From assembly GCF_002019665.1 (NCBI RefSeq), contig NZ_KV917375.1:2832702-2896701 (forward strand): a stretch of 64,000 bases of DNA, read 5' to 3'. Position 1 is the first letter of the stretch; each line of letters opens with the position of its first letter. This document shows positions 43,473-52,615 of this stretch, one piece after another. The notes under the pieces are model-generated. The model ran no database searches, had not been told where the DNA came from, and saw only the letters and a program-made list of their open reading frames with translations. This DNA is from Sutcliffiella halmapala (GTDB taxonomy: Bacteria; Bacillota; Bacilli; Bacillales; Bacillaceae_I). Both the position numbers and the translations under genes were made by a program.

Positions 43473-44162
43473 TTAATGTTCGTTCCCAACAAGCGCACTA
43501 CCAATTCGAATAAAGGTTGCTCCTTCTTCGATTGCTATCATATAGTCGTTTGACATTCCCATGGATAATTCTGTACATGGTGCAAATGGTAATTGCATGG
43601 TTTGAATGCATTCTTGTAAGTTCTTAAGTTCACGAAAGCATTTTCGTAAGGTATCTTCATCCTCGGTGTAAGGAGCCATCGTCATTAAACCTACTATTTC
43701 AATATTAGTAAACGGAGCTAATTCTTTCACAAAGTCAGCTACGTCATGAGGAGCTATTCCATGCTTCGATTCTTCTCCAGAAACATTTAATTGAATAAAA
43801 CATTTTACCTTTTTAGTTGCACGCTTATGTATTTCTTCCGCTAAGGAGACTCTATCTAAAGAGTGGATATAATCGACCTTATCAATTATTTTCTTTACTT
43901 TTCTTGTTTGCAATGAACCAATAAAATGCCAGGAAGCGTTTTTCGAAAGTATCTCGAATTTCTCAAGTAAACCCTCGTCTCGGTTTTCACCAAAATCTGT
44001 GATTCCACTTGCAAATGCCTCTTCCGTTCTTTCCACAGACACATACTTCGTCACCGCAACTATTTTGACATTCTCAGGATTACGGTTTTTATGTAGACAA
44101 GCAATGCGAATGTTTTCTTTGATTTCTTCGAGATTCGCTTTAACAGAAAAAGCATTACTCAT
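43473..44162 (-). CDS. ylmE: Pyridoxal phosphate homeostasis protein YlmE (YggS family)
   Basis: 229 aa PLP-binding TIM barrel without known catalysis. The PLP lysine is in VAVTKYVS; FGENRDEGL, WHFIGSLQTRK, LNVSGEESKHG and LSMGMSNDY are the family motifs. Loss in other bacteria disturbs PLP and amino acid pools. It overlaps ylmD by 8 bp. The family usually has ENxxQE after the FGEN motif; here it reads NRDEGL. Confidence 0.93.
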   Translation of the reverse strand: MSNAFSVKANLEEIKENIRIACLHKNRNPENVKIVAVTKYVSVERTEEAFASGITDFGENRDEGLLEKFEILSKNASWHFIGSLQTRKVKKIIDKVDYIHSLDRVSLAEEIHKRATKKVKCFIQLNVSGEESKHGIAPHDVADFVKELAPFTNIEIVGLMTMAPYTEDEDTLRKCFRELKNLQECIQTMQLPFAPCTELSMGMSNDYMIAIEEGATFIRIGSALVGNEH

Positions 44163-44991
44163 TTCTCTGTACCCCTTTCATTCCAATAAAACTCATCATT
44201 CTACCCGTTTTTCCTTTATCTCTACGATGAGAGAAAAACAGTGTATCGTGAGTGCTTGTACAAAAAGAGCTACAACTAATATTCTCTTCCTTTACACCTG
44301 CTTTTAAGAGCAATTCTTTGTTTACTCTTTTTAGGTCCAATTCATACTGCCCGCAAGATACCTCATTATAGACAACATGATGGATGGAAGGTGGTAAAAC
44401 CGACTTAACCTGATTAAGTACGTAATCATCTACTACATAGGCAGAAGCGGAAATGGAGGGCCCGATGACAGCCTTTACTTCATTGGGAGCAACCCCCTCC
44501 TCCTTCCATAACTCTACCATTTTTGCTCCAATGTTTTTCACGGTACCTTTCCAACCAGCATGTGCCAATCCAATAAGAGATTTTTCTGGTGCAAAAAAAT
44601 ACAATGGAACACAATCCGCAAAACATAAGGTTAGTAGTATGTCATTCTTATCTGTATAAATTCCATCTGTTTTAGGTATCGCATTATCATATGAGAGGAC
44701 ACCTTTACCAATAGAAGTGTGATTTACTTTTTCGATTTTCGCTTCATGCACTTGGTCACAGCCGACCCAACTCGATGTCGGGAAATTTAAGGAATCAGCA
44801 AGAATAAGCTTGTTTTGTCGCACTGAATCCACATGATCTGCTACATGTAATCCCATGTTTAAGGAAGTGAAAGGACCTTCACTAACTCCCCCATTTTTCG
44901 TTGAAAATCCAACTACCAATTTACTTTCGAGAGTTTTCCAACTTGGGATGGATAAAATTTGTTCTGTTTCTTGAACAAAAGGCTCTAACAT
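44155..44991 (-). CDS. ylmD: Purine nucleoside phosphorylase / laccase-domain protein YlmD (PgeF family)
   Basis: 278 aa. The family (DUF152, YfiH) has purine nucleoside phosphorylase and adenosine deaminase activity with a zinc ion; it was earlier called a polyphenol oxidase. Metal ligands are in GCDQVHEAKI, CFADCVPLYFF and AHAGWKG. The ATG at 44991 follows AGAAGGTG; the frame open to 45051 has no better start. Confidence 0.91.
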   Translation of the reverse strand: MLEPFVQETEQILSIPSWKTLESKLVVGFSTKNGGVSEGPFTSLNMGLHVADHVDSVRQNKLILADSLNFPTSSWVGCDQVHEAKIEKVNHTSIGKGVLSYDNAIPKTDGIYTDKNDILLTLCFADCVPLYFFAPEKSLIGLAHAGWKGTVKNIGAKMVELWKEEGVAPNEVKAVIGPSISASAYVVDDYVLNQVKSVLPPSIHHVVYNEVSCGQYELDLKRVNKELLLKAGVKEENISCSSFCTSTHDTLFFSHRRDKGKTGRMMSFIGMKGVQRNE

Positions 44992-45098
44992 AGTTGACAC
45001 CTTCTTTTTATGTTTCACACATATTCCTACACATTGTACCACATTTTTCATCTAAATTAGAATGGTTAAGTAAGATTCGACACGAATTTTCGCACTTC

Positions 45099-45359
45099 TT
45101 ACTCCTCGTAGGCTGTTTCTACTGTCGTTTGATAACGCACTAAGATTACATCTGCACCAATTTTAACTATATTTCGCCATGGAATCACAACTTCTTCATC
45201 TTTCCCAAAAAAGCCCAACATCTTACCTCCGCCTGTAATAATAATAGCTTCAATTTTTCCATTCGTTAAATTTATATCGATGTCCCCAATATTTCCAAGC
45301 TTTTTCCCATCGGATACACTTACTACATCTTTCATTTGGAAATCTGATATTTTGACCAT
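45099..45359 (-). CDS. ylmC: PRC-barrel protein YlmC/YmxH
   Basis: 86 aa single PRC-barrel domain: SDGKKLGNIGDIDINLTNG and VVIPWRNIVKIGADVILV. The YlmC/YmxH group is found in spore formers and is small, soluble and of unknown role. The ATG at 45359 has GGAGGA 6 nt upstream. It lies between sigG and ylmD; ylmA, present here in B. subtilis, is missing. Confidence 0.9.
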   Translation of the reverse strand: MVKISDFQMKDVVSVSDGKKLGNIGDIDINLTNGKIEAIIITGGGKMLGFFGKDEEVVIPWRNIVKIGADVILVRYQTTVETAYEE

Positions 45360-45624
45360 ATCCATTCCTCCAATAAAAAGCATCTTAATCTACTATATGA
45401 TACTTGTATCAGAGTTCATGAAAGGTATTTTCGGATATCGATGAATTTTCGAGAACAAAGGCAATGGAGCTGGACGTCACCTCCCTTGCTTAAACGCCTT
45501 CCCCTTAAGCGTGTTTTTTGCTTTCTTACACTGTAAAATAGAGAAGGCACCAGATAATTCCTAATGTTATTAGGAATTATTTGGTGCCTTATTTATACAT
45601 TTTCATTTTTATCATGACAATCAA
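45360..45624. other. Intergenic region with a 22-bp hairpin
   Basis: No gene. A 22-bp stem with one G-U pair (45544-45565 with 45569-45590, loop GTT) is 34 nt past the sigG stop and probably ends its transcript, although the following T-run is weak. A second small inverted repeat near 45490-45515 is followed by six Ts on the plus strand, where no gene precedes it. Confidence 0.55.
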
Positions 45625-46404
45625 TTAACTTTGAATATTTTTATTCATTTGCTTTATCGCGGCTTTTTCAAGTCGAGAAACTTGTGCTTGCGATATTCCA
45701 ATTTCATCAGCAACTTCCATCTGTGTTTTTCCTTGAAAAAATCGTTTTCTTAAAATGAGCTTTTCCCTGTCATTGAGACGTCTCATTCCTTCTTTAAGAG
45801 CAATTTCTTCAATCCACTGTATGTCCTTATTTTTTTCATCACTAATTTGATCTAACACATAAATTGGGTCTCCTCCATCATTATATATTGGTTCAAATAA
45901 TGAAACTGGATCTTGAATTGCATCTAAAGCGAAAACAATCTCTTCATGAGGCACTTCAAGTACTTTCGATATTTCTTCTGCGGTAGGTTCTCTTGATGTT
46001 TCACTCATTAATCGTTCTCTCACTTGAAGTGCTTTGTAAGCAATATCGCGCAAGGAACGAGAAACTCTAATCGGATTATTATCTCTTAAGTAGCGTCTAA
46101 TTTCCCCGATTATCATGGGTACTGCATATGTAGAGAACTTTACATTTTGACCTAAATCAAAATTATCAATGGATTTCATTAACCCAATGCATCCAACTTG
46201 AAATAAGTCATCTACAAATTCACCACGGTTGTTAAACCGCTGAATAACACTGAGAACAAGCCTTAGATTTCCATTAACAAGCTTCTCTCTTGCAGATAGT
46301 TCACCACTTTGCATTGCTCGAAATAATTTCCGCATTTCTTCATTTTTTAAGACAGGAAGCTTAGAGGTGTCTACTCCGCAGATTTCTACTTTATTACGTG
46401 TCAT
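45625..46404 (-). CDS. sigG: Sporulation sigma factor G
   Basis: 259 aa. Late forespore sigma factor. Region 2 (NLRLVLSVIQRFNNRGEFVDDLFQVGCIGLMKSIDNFD), landmarks only, and the C-terminal helix-turn-helix VADEIGISQAQVSRLEKAAIKQM are almost identical to B. subtilis SigG, as is the start MTRNKVEICGVDTSKL. The ATG at 46404 follows GGAGGGG. It lies 140 bp downstream of sigE with its own forespore-type promoter. Confidence 0.97.
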   Translation of the reverse strand: MTRNKVEICGVDTSKLPVLKNEEMRKLFRAMQSGELSAREKLVNGNLRLVLSVIQRFNNRGEFVDDLFQVGCIGLMKSIDNFDLGQNVKFSTYAVPMIIGEIRRYLRDNNPIRVSRSLRDIAYKALQVRERLMSETSREPTAEEISKVLEVPHEEIVFALDAIQDPVSLFEPIYNDGGDPIYVLDQISDEKNKDIQWIEEIALKEGMRRLNDREKLILRKRFFQGKTQMEVADEIGISQAQVSRLEKAAIKQMNKNIQS

Positions 46405-46440
46405 TCTTTCCCCTCCTAACAGGAGTTGCTGTTCAGAGTT

Positions 46441-46470
46441 AAGTATCTCCTCTGGAGGGAAAAATATGCA
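46441..46470 (-). promoter_or_regulatory. Candidate sigma-G/sigma-F promoter of sigG
   Basis: On the minus strand TGCATA (46465-46470), 17-bp spacer and GATACTT (46441-46447), close to the sigma-G pattern TGAATA/CATACTA. It starts 37 nt before the sigG ATG. This fits the known autoregulation of sigG. Confidence 0.65.
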
Positions 46471-46544
46471 CAAGCGAAAATTTATCAATTCTGACAAATA
46501 AGTTGAAGCCTTATAAATACTGGAAAATTTTATAAAAAAATATT

Positions 46545-47264
46545 TTACACCATTTTATTAAACTCTTTACGTAACCTTTTTATGATTCTCTTTTCTAAAC
46601 GAGAAATATATGATTGAGAAATCCCCAGCATATCTGCAACATCTTTTTGGGTCTTTTCCTCTCCACCAATTAGGCCAAATCGAAGCTCCATTATTTGCTT
46701 TTCACGATCATTTAACTGCTCTAATGCCTTCAGAAGTAACTTCCGATCAACATTCGCTTCTAAATCCTTCGTTATGATGTCTTCATCCGTACCTAAAACA
46801 TCGGATAAAAGTAATTCATTTCCATCCCAGTCAATATTCAAAGGTTCATCGAAGGATACTTCCGAACGAACCTTATTGTTTCTTCTTAGATACATAAGAA
46901 TCTCGTTCTCAATACAGCGGGAAGCATAGGTTGCAAGCTTAATTTTTTTCTCGGGATTAAACGTATTTACTGCCTTTATAAGTCCGATAGTACCAATACT
47001 AATTAAATCCTCAATATTAATACCGGTATTCTCAAATTTTCTGGCGATATAAACAACAAGTCTTAAATTTCTTTCAATAAGTATAGAACGTGCTGCCTGG
47101 TCTCCTTTTGGAAGCTTTACTAATAGATGTGCTTCCTCTTCTTTGGATAAGGGAGGTGGAAGTGCTTCGCTTCCACCTATATAGTAAATTTCGTCTGTTT
47201 TCAGACCCAATTTTATTAGAAGCTTATACCATAAATAGGTGAATTTTATTTTCAGCTTTCCCAA
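46545..47264 (-). CDS. sigE: Sporulation sigma factor E (pro-sigma E)
   Basis: 239 aa, the exact B. subtilis length. Early mother-cell sigma factor made as an inactive membrane-bound precursor; the first 27 or so residues ([21 protein letters not shown]) form the pro-sequence removed by SpoIIGA. Region 2 and the C-terminal [19 protein letters not shown] helix-turn-helix are highly conserved. The TTG at 47264 is preferred as start: AGGAGG lies 7 nt upstream and the length then matches; the frame runs open to 47300. Confidence 0.96.
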   Translation of the reverse strand: MGKLKIKFTYLWYKLLIKLGLKTDEIYYIGGSEALPPPLSKEEEAHLLVKLPKGDQAARSILIERNLRLVVYIARKFENTGINIEDLISIGTIGLIKAVNTFNPEKKIKLATYASRCIENEILMYLRRNNKVRSEVSFDEPLNIDWDGNELLLSDVLGTDEDIITKDLEANVDRKLLLKALEQLNDREKQIMELRFGLIGGEEKTQKDVADMLGISQSYISRLEKRIIKRLRKEFNKMV

Positions 47265-47324
47265 CTCAATTCCTCCTTCTAATAATACACTCATGAGCAT
47301 TTATATAGTAAGAACGGCTCCTTA

Positions 47325-48254
47325 TTATGAAACGTGTTCGACTACTTCTCCCTGGAGCATTTTAGGATGCAAGATACATTTATAATCTCCTTCAGAAGAT
47401 AATTGCGTCTGTGTAAGGCCTATTAAGAATTTATTTGTTTCGTACTGCTTGTTGTCATGTAAAATAATTGCCTTATCCGGTTTAATTGCTAACATCAATG
47501 TCGTTTCTTTCCCTACTGCACGATAAGGAATAATTCGAATTCGATCCACCCACTTTGTTTCATCAGAAAATGTTGGCCAACCTTGTGTTTGTTCAATTGA
47601 TCGCATAGCATGTACAATTTCTTCTGGGATCACTTCTACAAGGCTCGTTACTTCTACAATCATAACGGGAGTTTTGGTTATGGGATCTTGAAGCTGATTT
47701 CCACTATCAACTAAGCCAGTTAAAGTAATCACTTCCTTTTCAAGGCTAATCGTAATAGTAGCCAGTTGATCGTAGCGAAATTTCCTTGTTTCAACTGTGC
47801 TAAATTGCTTCTGAGAGAGATACAAAAGGAGAGGAAACCCAACTATTACAAATAACCAGGAAACTGGATCACCAAGACCAGTTGTTAATGTCATGATGGT
47901 TTCATTTGCAAATTGATGATCTACTCTTAAAAAGTAATGAAATGCAAACATTCCGCCGCCAACTGCAAACGTTGTGACGTAGAATACAGTGAGATTTTCT
48001 ATGAAGTAACGAAGGCGATGGAATCCAAAGGTAACGAAAATCATACATAATGAAAACAGTAACTTCACGAAAACATTTGTTACAATCATCTGGAGAGGAG
48101 TAAACATAAGAACAACAATTAATGAACCAATCAATGCCCCTAATACCAATCTCCATGTAGCAATATGACGTTTTAAAATTAACCCAGTAATTTTTAAAAG
48201 TAGAAAATCAAAACCAAAGTTTAAAAGCCAAATGGCATCTAAATAAACGGTCAA
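47325..48254 (-). CDS. spoIIGA: Pro-sigma E processing protease SpoIIGA
   Basis: 309 aa. Five or six N-terminal membrane helices (about 1-155) precede a cytoplasmic aspartic-protease-like domain. The catalytic motif is GLVDSGNQL near residue 183, as in B. subtilis SpoIIGA. It cleaves pro-sigma E after a signal from SpoIIR in the forespore. The start is TTG at 48254 behind GAGGGA. It is the first gene of the spoIIG operon, 60 bp before sigE. Confidence 0.95.
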   Translation of the reverse strand: MTVYLDAIWLLNFGFDFLLLKITGLILKRHIATWRLVLGALIGSLIVVLMFTPLQMIVTNVFVKLLFSLCMIFVTFGFHRLRYFIENLTVFYVTTFAVGGGMFAFHYFLRVDHQFANETIMTLTTGLGDPVSWLFVIVGFPLLLYLSQKQFSTVETRKFRYDQLATITISLEKEVITLTGLVDSGNQLQDPITKTPVMIVEVTSLVEVIPEEIVHAMRSIEQTQGWPTFSDETKWVDRIRIIPYRAVGKETTLMLAIKPDKAIILHDNKQYETNKFLIGLTQTQLSSEGDYKCILHPKMLQGEVVEHVS

Positions 48255-48291
48255 GTTATTCCCTCATTTATACCTTTTTGTATTTGAAACT

Positions 48292-48379
48292 AGTATATAT
48301 TACTACCTCTTAGAAAGTCTGTCAGTTTGTGCCGATAGTAGAATATATTTTTTGAGGGATTTCTAGCTATTTTGTCGGA
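48292..48379 (-). promoter_or_regulatory. spoIIG promoter with Spo0A boxes
   Basis: On the minus strand CTGACA (48320-48325) and TATACT (48292-48297) are separated by 22 bp, the same wide spacing known for the B. subtilis spoIIG promoter, which needs phosphorylated Spo0A. Spo0A-box-like sequences lie on the plus strand at 48373-48379 (TGTCGGA, one mismatch from TGTCGAA) and, weaker, at 48329-48336, about -90 and -48 from the presumed start. Confidence 0.72.
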
Positions 48380-48556
48380 GTATGCTAGGTAATTGTGAAG
48401 CGCTTGGAGTAAAGTACGTTTACGAGGCTCTAATGACTCTTTTGTTAACATTATTGGGAATGTAGGAACACTACTGGATTGCTAGTTTAAAATGATTTAT
48501 GTAGTAGGAGGAGGGTTTCAGGGCAAGTTTATATGGTTTCTAAGTGGGGCTTGGGG

Positions 48557-48754
48557 TTTGTGGGTCAGTTCTCTTGATTTCTGAGCCGGTTGGGGCTGTT
48601 TGTGAGCTAGTCTCCTCGTTTTCTGAGCCGATTGGAGCTTTGTGAGTCGGTTTCCCCAATTTGTGAGCCGATTTGGGCTGTTTGTGAGCCAGTCTCCTCG
48701 TTTTCTGAGCCGGTTGGCACTGTTTGTGAGCGTGTCCCATCATTTTCTGAGCCC
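48557..48754. repeat. 21-nt tandem repeat array
   Basis: Ten imperfect units begin at 48557, 48578, 48599, 48620, 48639, 48660, 48681, 48702, 48723 and 48744; eight full units are 21 nt and one is 19 nt. The head TTTSTGAGCC is conserved and the tail varies, often alternating between TTGGGGCTG-like and TCTCCTCGT-like ends. An open frame on the minus strand arises because the period is a multiple of three, but the 19-nt unit shifts the frame inside it. It fills much of the 637-bp gap between spoIIGA and ftsZ. Confidence 0.85.
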
Positions 48755-48802
48755 ATTAACATCTATTCTAATCCAAGCTAGTTGAAAGTCCCTCTCTATT
48801 AA

Positions 48803-48851
48803 TACAAGAAAAAAAGAGTGCGAATCCGTTTAATTGGATTTCACACTCTTT
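48803..48851 (-). terminator. ftsZ terminator
   Basis: A 15-bp stem with one mismatch (48813-48827 with 48836-48851) is followed on the minus strand by a long T-run; it lies 41 nt after the ftsZ stop. Confidence 0.9.
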
Positions 48852-48891
48852 TCGGAGCCGATCTATATGAGCCTCGCCTATACTTTTTTAA

Positions 48892-50043
48892 TTAACGACG
48901 ACGATTTCTATTTCGTAGGAACGTCGGGATGTCTAATGTTTCCTCAACTTGTGGTTGAGGTTGTGATTGTTGCTGTTGACGTGTAGTTTCCTGTTGAACA
49001 GGCTCTTCACGTTTCACTTCGCGTTTTTGGACTGGTGATTTTTGTGCACCGAATACTGGACGAGCACCTTGTTTAGTGTGATTTATTTCAGCCTCACTAA
49101 ACCCAGTTGCGATAACAGTAACGACAATCTCATCCTTCAAGTTTTCATTAATAACAGATCCAAAGATCATGTTTACTTCTTGATCAGAAGCACTTGCTAC
49201 AATATCAGCTGCTTCTTGTACTTCATAAAGACTTAAATTTGTTCCACCTGTAATGTTCATTAGAACACCTTGAGCTCCATCGATAGAAGTTTCTAAAAGT
49301 GGGGAAGAAACAGCTTTTTTTGCTGCTTCTGCTGCACGATTTTCACCAGTTGCAACACCGATACCCATTAAAGCAGAACCTTTATTAGACATAATTGTTT
49401 TTACATCAGCAAAATCAAGGTTAATTAATCCAGGAGTTGCGATTAAATCAGAGATACCTTGTACACCTTGACGTAAAACATTATCCGCCTCACGGAATGC
49501 TTCAAGCATTGGCGTGTTTTTATCTACAATTTCTAATAGACGATCATTAGGAATAACGATTAGTGTGTCTACTGCTTCTTTCATTGATGCGATACCGCCA
49601 GCAGCTTGGGTCGCACGTTTGCGGCCTTCAAAAGTAAATGGTCTTGTTACAACCCCAACTGTTAAAGCACCCAGATCTCTAGCGATTTGAGCGATAACAG
49701 GAGCTGCTCCAGTACCTGTACCTCCACCCATTCCTGCGGTTACGAATACCATATCCGATCCCTTTAGCACTTCTTCTAGTTGTTCTTTACTTTCTTCAGC
49801 AGCTTTTTTCCCGACTTCTGGATTGGCACCCGCACCAAGTCCACGAGTCAGCTTGCCTCCGATTTGCATTTTCACTTCTGCTTTGGACAAGTTTAGTGCT
49901 TGAGCATCTGTATTGACAGCGATAAATTCTACGCCCTGAACACCATGCTCTATCATACGGTTAACAGCGTTATTTCCACCGCCACCTACTCCGATTACTT
50001 TAATGGTAGCTAATTGATCGATATTAGTATCAAAATCTAACAT
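48892..50043 (-). CDS. ftsZ: Cell division protein FtsZ
   Basis: 383 aa tubulin-like GTPase forming the Z ring. The tubulin signature GGGTGTG is at 106-112 and the T7 loop NLDFADVK supplies the catalytic aspartate to the next subunit. After the core (about 10-315) comes a Gln/Pro-rich linker, and the C-terminal peptide [13 protein letters not shown] binds FtsA and SepF. It follows ftsA by 47 bp. The bpr protease gene that follows ftsZ in B. subtilis is absent. Confidence 0.98.
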   Translation of the reverse strand: MLDFDTNIDQLATIKVIGVGGGGNNAVNRMIEHGVQGVEFIAVNTDAQALNLSKAEVKMQIGGKLTRGLGAGANPEVGKKAAEESKEQLEEVLKGSDMVFVTAGMGGGTGTGAAPVIAQIARDLGALTVGVVTRPFTFEGRKRATQAAGGIASMKEAVDTLIVIPNDRLLEIVDKNTPMLEAFREADNVLRQGVQGISDLIATPGLINLDFADVKTIMSNKGSALMGIGVATGENRAAEAAKKAVSSPLLETSIDGAQGVLMNITGGTNLSLYEVQEAADIVASASDQEVNMIFGSVINENLKDEIVVTVIATGFSEAEINHTKQGARPVFGAQKSPVQKREVKREEPVQQETTRQQQQSQPQPQVEETLDIPTFLRNRNRRR

Positions 50044-50090
50044 GACTGTTCCTCCTATTTCTAAGAAAGTACTAACAAATTAACAAACTA

Positions 50091-51380
50091 TTAATCAAAG
50101 AAAAGACCAAAAAATTTCTTTACTTTTGTTCCTACCTTTTCTTCTTCATTCACCTGTTTGGTTTGCTTTCCTTTTTGTTGTGTTGGTTTTGCACTGCGCT
50201 TTTCTACATTTTCTTCAGAGGCAGAAGTAGACTCGATTTTTCTTCCTTGAAGCTTTGCATTTTTATATGCAAATTGGATAAGTCCTACACCTGTTGTATA
50301 TTGGGGCTCTCTCACACCAATATAATCTGGAACAGCTTTTCGTACATTGTTATTTAGGATTAATTGTGCTAGTTCTAATACTCCAGGCATCGTTGCAACA
50401 CCGCCTGTTAGAACAAATCCACCTGGAATCTCTCTAACACCCATTCTCTTAATCTCATGTTGTACAAGATCAAAGATTTCTTCCATTCTAGCTTCAATGA
50501 TATCAGAAATTTCTAACTGACTAAATTGTTGATGTTGATCGCTTCCTATAATAGGAACACTAAAAACCTCTTCATCAGAGGCATGGTCATAAAATGCATG
50601 TCCATGCTTTATTTTGATTTTTTCAGCATCTTCCGTTGAAGTACGCAGTCCAATCGATATATCTTTTGTGATATATTCTCCGCCTACAGGTATTACACTA
50701 GTGCCTTTTAAAAATCCATCTTGATAAACAGCGACAGTAGTTGAACCACCACCTATGTCGACTAATGCTACACCAAGACTTCGCTCGTCCTTTGACAAAG
50801 CAATGGATCCTGAGGCGAGTGGCTGTAAGCAAATATCTGTAATTTCCAGACCTGCTTTTTCCACACAGCGTAATAAATTATGTAAAACCGTTTTGGAGCC
50901 CGTAATGATTGTGCCTTCCATTTCAAGGCGGACACCTAACATTCCACGCGGATCAGTAATCTCATCTAATCCGTCCACAATAAATTGTTTCGGAATACAG
51001 TCAATTATCTCTCTCTCAGGAGGAATGGAAAAGACTTGTGCTGCATCAATAACTCTTGCAATATCTTCATCTGCAATTTCTCGATTATCACTAGAGACTG
51101 CTACCACTCCATGGCAATCCTGCAGTTGTACATGGTTTCCTGTGACCCCTACCACCACTCGGTTAATAGGTAGGCCAACCATTCTTTCTGCTTGCTCAAT
51201 TGCCTTTTTAATGGAATGAACTGTCTCATCTATGTCTACTATTGATCCTTTGCGTAAACCAGTTGATTTAACATTACCGACTCCAATTATATTTAAAGTA
51301 TCATTGACCATTTCTCCAATGATTACTTTAACACTGGATGTACCGATGTCTAAACTTACGTAAATTTCATTGCTGTTCAT
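50091..51380 (-). CDS. ftsA: Cell division protein FtsA
   Basis: 429 aa actin-like ATPase tethering FtsZ to the membrane. The N-terminal phosphate loop is VSLDIGTSSVKVII; LVDIGGGSTTVAVY is the second phosphate motif and GGVATMPGV the adenosine motif. A disordered Lys/Glu-rich stretch (about 380-418) leads to the amphipathic membrane helix VKKFFGLFFD at the C-terminus. The ATG at 51380 follows AAGGAGGTG; the frame to 51416 is an artefact. Confidence 0.97.
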   Translation of the reverse strand: MNSNEIYVSLDIGTSSVKVIIGEMVNDTLNIIGVGNVKSTGLRKGSIVDIDETVHSIKKAIEQAERMVGLPINRVVVGVTGNHVQLQDCHGVVAVSSDNREIADEDIARVIDAAQVFSIPPEREIIDCIPKQFIVDGLDEITDPRGMLGVRLEMEGTIITGSKTVLHNLLRCVEKAGLEITDICLQPLASGSIALSKDERSLGVALVDIGGGSTTVAVYQDGFLKGTSVIPVGGEYITKDISIGLRTSTEDAEKIKIKHGHAFYDHASDEEVFSVPIIGSDQHQQFSQLEISDIIEARMEEIFDLVQHEIKRMGVREIPGGFVLTGGVATMPGVLELAQLILNNNVRKAVPDYIGVREPQYTTGVGLIQFAYKNAKLQGRKIESTSASEENVEKRSAKPTQQKGKQTKQVNEEEKVGTKVKKFFGLFFD

Positions 51381-51487
51381 TCTATGGCACCTCCTTCTAC
51401 AACTAAAAACACCCAATTTATATAGAACAACAAGAGGAAAAACATATTATACTAAAAGTATTCCACACACATGATGTTTTCCCTTTA

Positions 51488-51856
51488 TTAAAATTGTTTT
51501 TTTTCATTTTTTTCTTTGGAAAGTGACCATTTGGATAATAAAATCCTTCTAATCACTGCAATATTTTGGAATAGCCTTACTCCAAAGGCGAAAACTGCCG
51601 CTAAATACAAGTCTACACCAAGATGGACACCTAGAAAAGCTAAACTTGCTGCCAATAGGATATTAAAGAAAAAACCAGAAACAAATACTTTATCATCATA
51701 ATTATTTTGAAGATGAGCCCGTATTCCTCCAAATAAAGTATCAAGTGCAGCAAGTACTGCAATAGACAAATAGTTTGAATATTCATCCGGCACTCGGATT
51801 TCAGAATATAAACCTAAAACTATTCCTACCAACAGCCCAAGGAGTGGAAGCCACAT
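51488..51856 (-). CDS. sbp: Small basic membrane protein Sbp (DUF1290)
   Basis: 122 aa with three membrane helices (about 2-22, 55-80, 82-103) and a basic C-terminal tail. DUF1290 family; named small basic protein in B. subtilis, function unknown. YLSIAVLAALDTLFGGIRA is the conserved centre. It is 2 bp from ylxX and 107 bp upstream of ftsA, always kept in this cluster among Bacillaceae. Confidence 0.9.
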   Translation of the reverse strand: MWLPLLGLLVGIVLGLYSEIRVPDEYSNYLSIAVLAALDTLFGGIRAHLQNNYDDKVFVSGFFFNILLAASLAFLGVHLGVDLYLAAVFAFGVRLFQNIAVIRRILLSKWSLSKEKNEKKQF

Positions 51857-51858
51857 AA

Positions 51859-52575
51859 TTAATTCCCCTCCTTTTCAGCCTTTACCGGCTCCATAAATTT
51901 CACTCTTATTGACTCTTCGTATGCCGGAATAGTTACATGATTAATGGGCGTTGATACTTCAAGTAGTAAGTTTTCAATCGCGAATTCATCCATTGCTCGT
52001 GATACTTGCAAACGATTGTATAGCTTAGTTGGATCCTTTGTAATGACAATTATTTCGAAATTAGCATTTGGAATCCAAGCATTATTAACTTTAGTTCTTC
52101 CATTAATTTCACGAATCACTGTGTTACTAACAATACGTTGACCAGCAATAGAGATATGTTCACTATTATACGAATTTAATTCATTCACAAATCGACGTAA
52201 CAACTCAGCTGAAATATTTTCCTGCACTTCTCCAAGAATATCTTCTCCAAAAAGTGGTCTTACGGTCAACTTTATGCCTGGTCCACTTACTTCTGTTAAC
52301 CCTGCTTCTTTTTTTAATTTATCAAGTGTATCTCGGACAACCACTTCTTTTGATTCATTACGTTCCCTTGTATAGTCTTGTAAGGTTTGCTCATATTTTC
52401 TAATTTCCTGGATAATTTGTGATTGTAGTTCTTGCTCTCTCTTTAAATCACTTCTAAGTTCCCATGTATCACGAGTATCACGGATGATAGGCTGTTTAAC
52501 TGTTTGAAACTGAATGGCAACCATTAAACCTATGATTACGGTAATAATGGTAAAACTTAATTTACGATTGACCAC
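51859..52575 (-). CDS. ylxX: DUF881 family protein YlxX
   Basis: 238 aa. One N-terminal membrane helix (about 7-24), a coiled coil (about 40-85) and the extracytoplasmic DUF881 domain with GPGIKLTVRP, ELLRRFVNELNSYNSEHISIAGQRIV. Function is unknown; the gene is tied to division clusters. It is the second of two DUF881 genes in tandem and is probably a paralogue of ylxW. The start is GTG behind AGGTG. Confidence 0.87.
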   Translation of the reverse strand: MVNRKLSFTIITVIIGLMVAIQFQTVKQPIIRDTRDTWELRSDLKREQELQSQIIQEIRKYEQTLQDYTRERNESKEVVVRDTLDKLKKEAGLTEVSGPGIKLTVRPLFGEDILGEVQENISAELLRRFVNELNSYNSEHISIAGQRIVSNTVIREINGRTKVNNAWIPNANFEIIVITKDPTKLYNRLQVSRAMDEFAIENLLLEVSTPINHVTIPAYEESIRVKFMEPVKAEKEGN

Positions 52576-52615
52576 CTAGAACACCTAACCTTATCAAGCA
52601 TGAAGCCCAATTAAT

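Noticed and set aside
48540-48743. 67-codon minus-strand frame with AHK-rich repeats
   Set aside because: The frame exists because the DNA repeat has period 21; the 19-nt unit shifts the repeat frame midway, so the peptide repeat is not kept.
48557-48754. Possible CRISPR array (constant head, variable tail)
   Set aside because: Units of 21 nt with a 10-nt head and similar tails are far too short, the tails repeat, and there are no cas genes nearby.
51417-51487. ftsA promoter based on TATAAT at 51446-51451 (minus strand)
   Set aside because: No acceptable -35 box at 16-18 bp and no extended -10; not enough to list as a feature.
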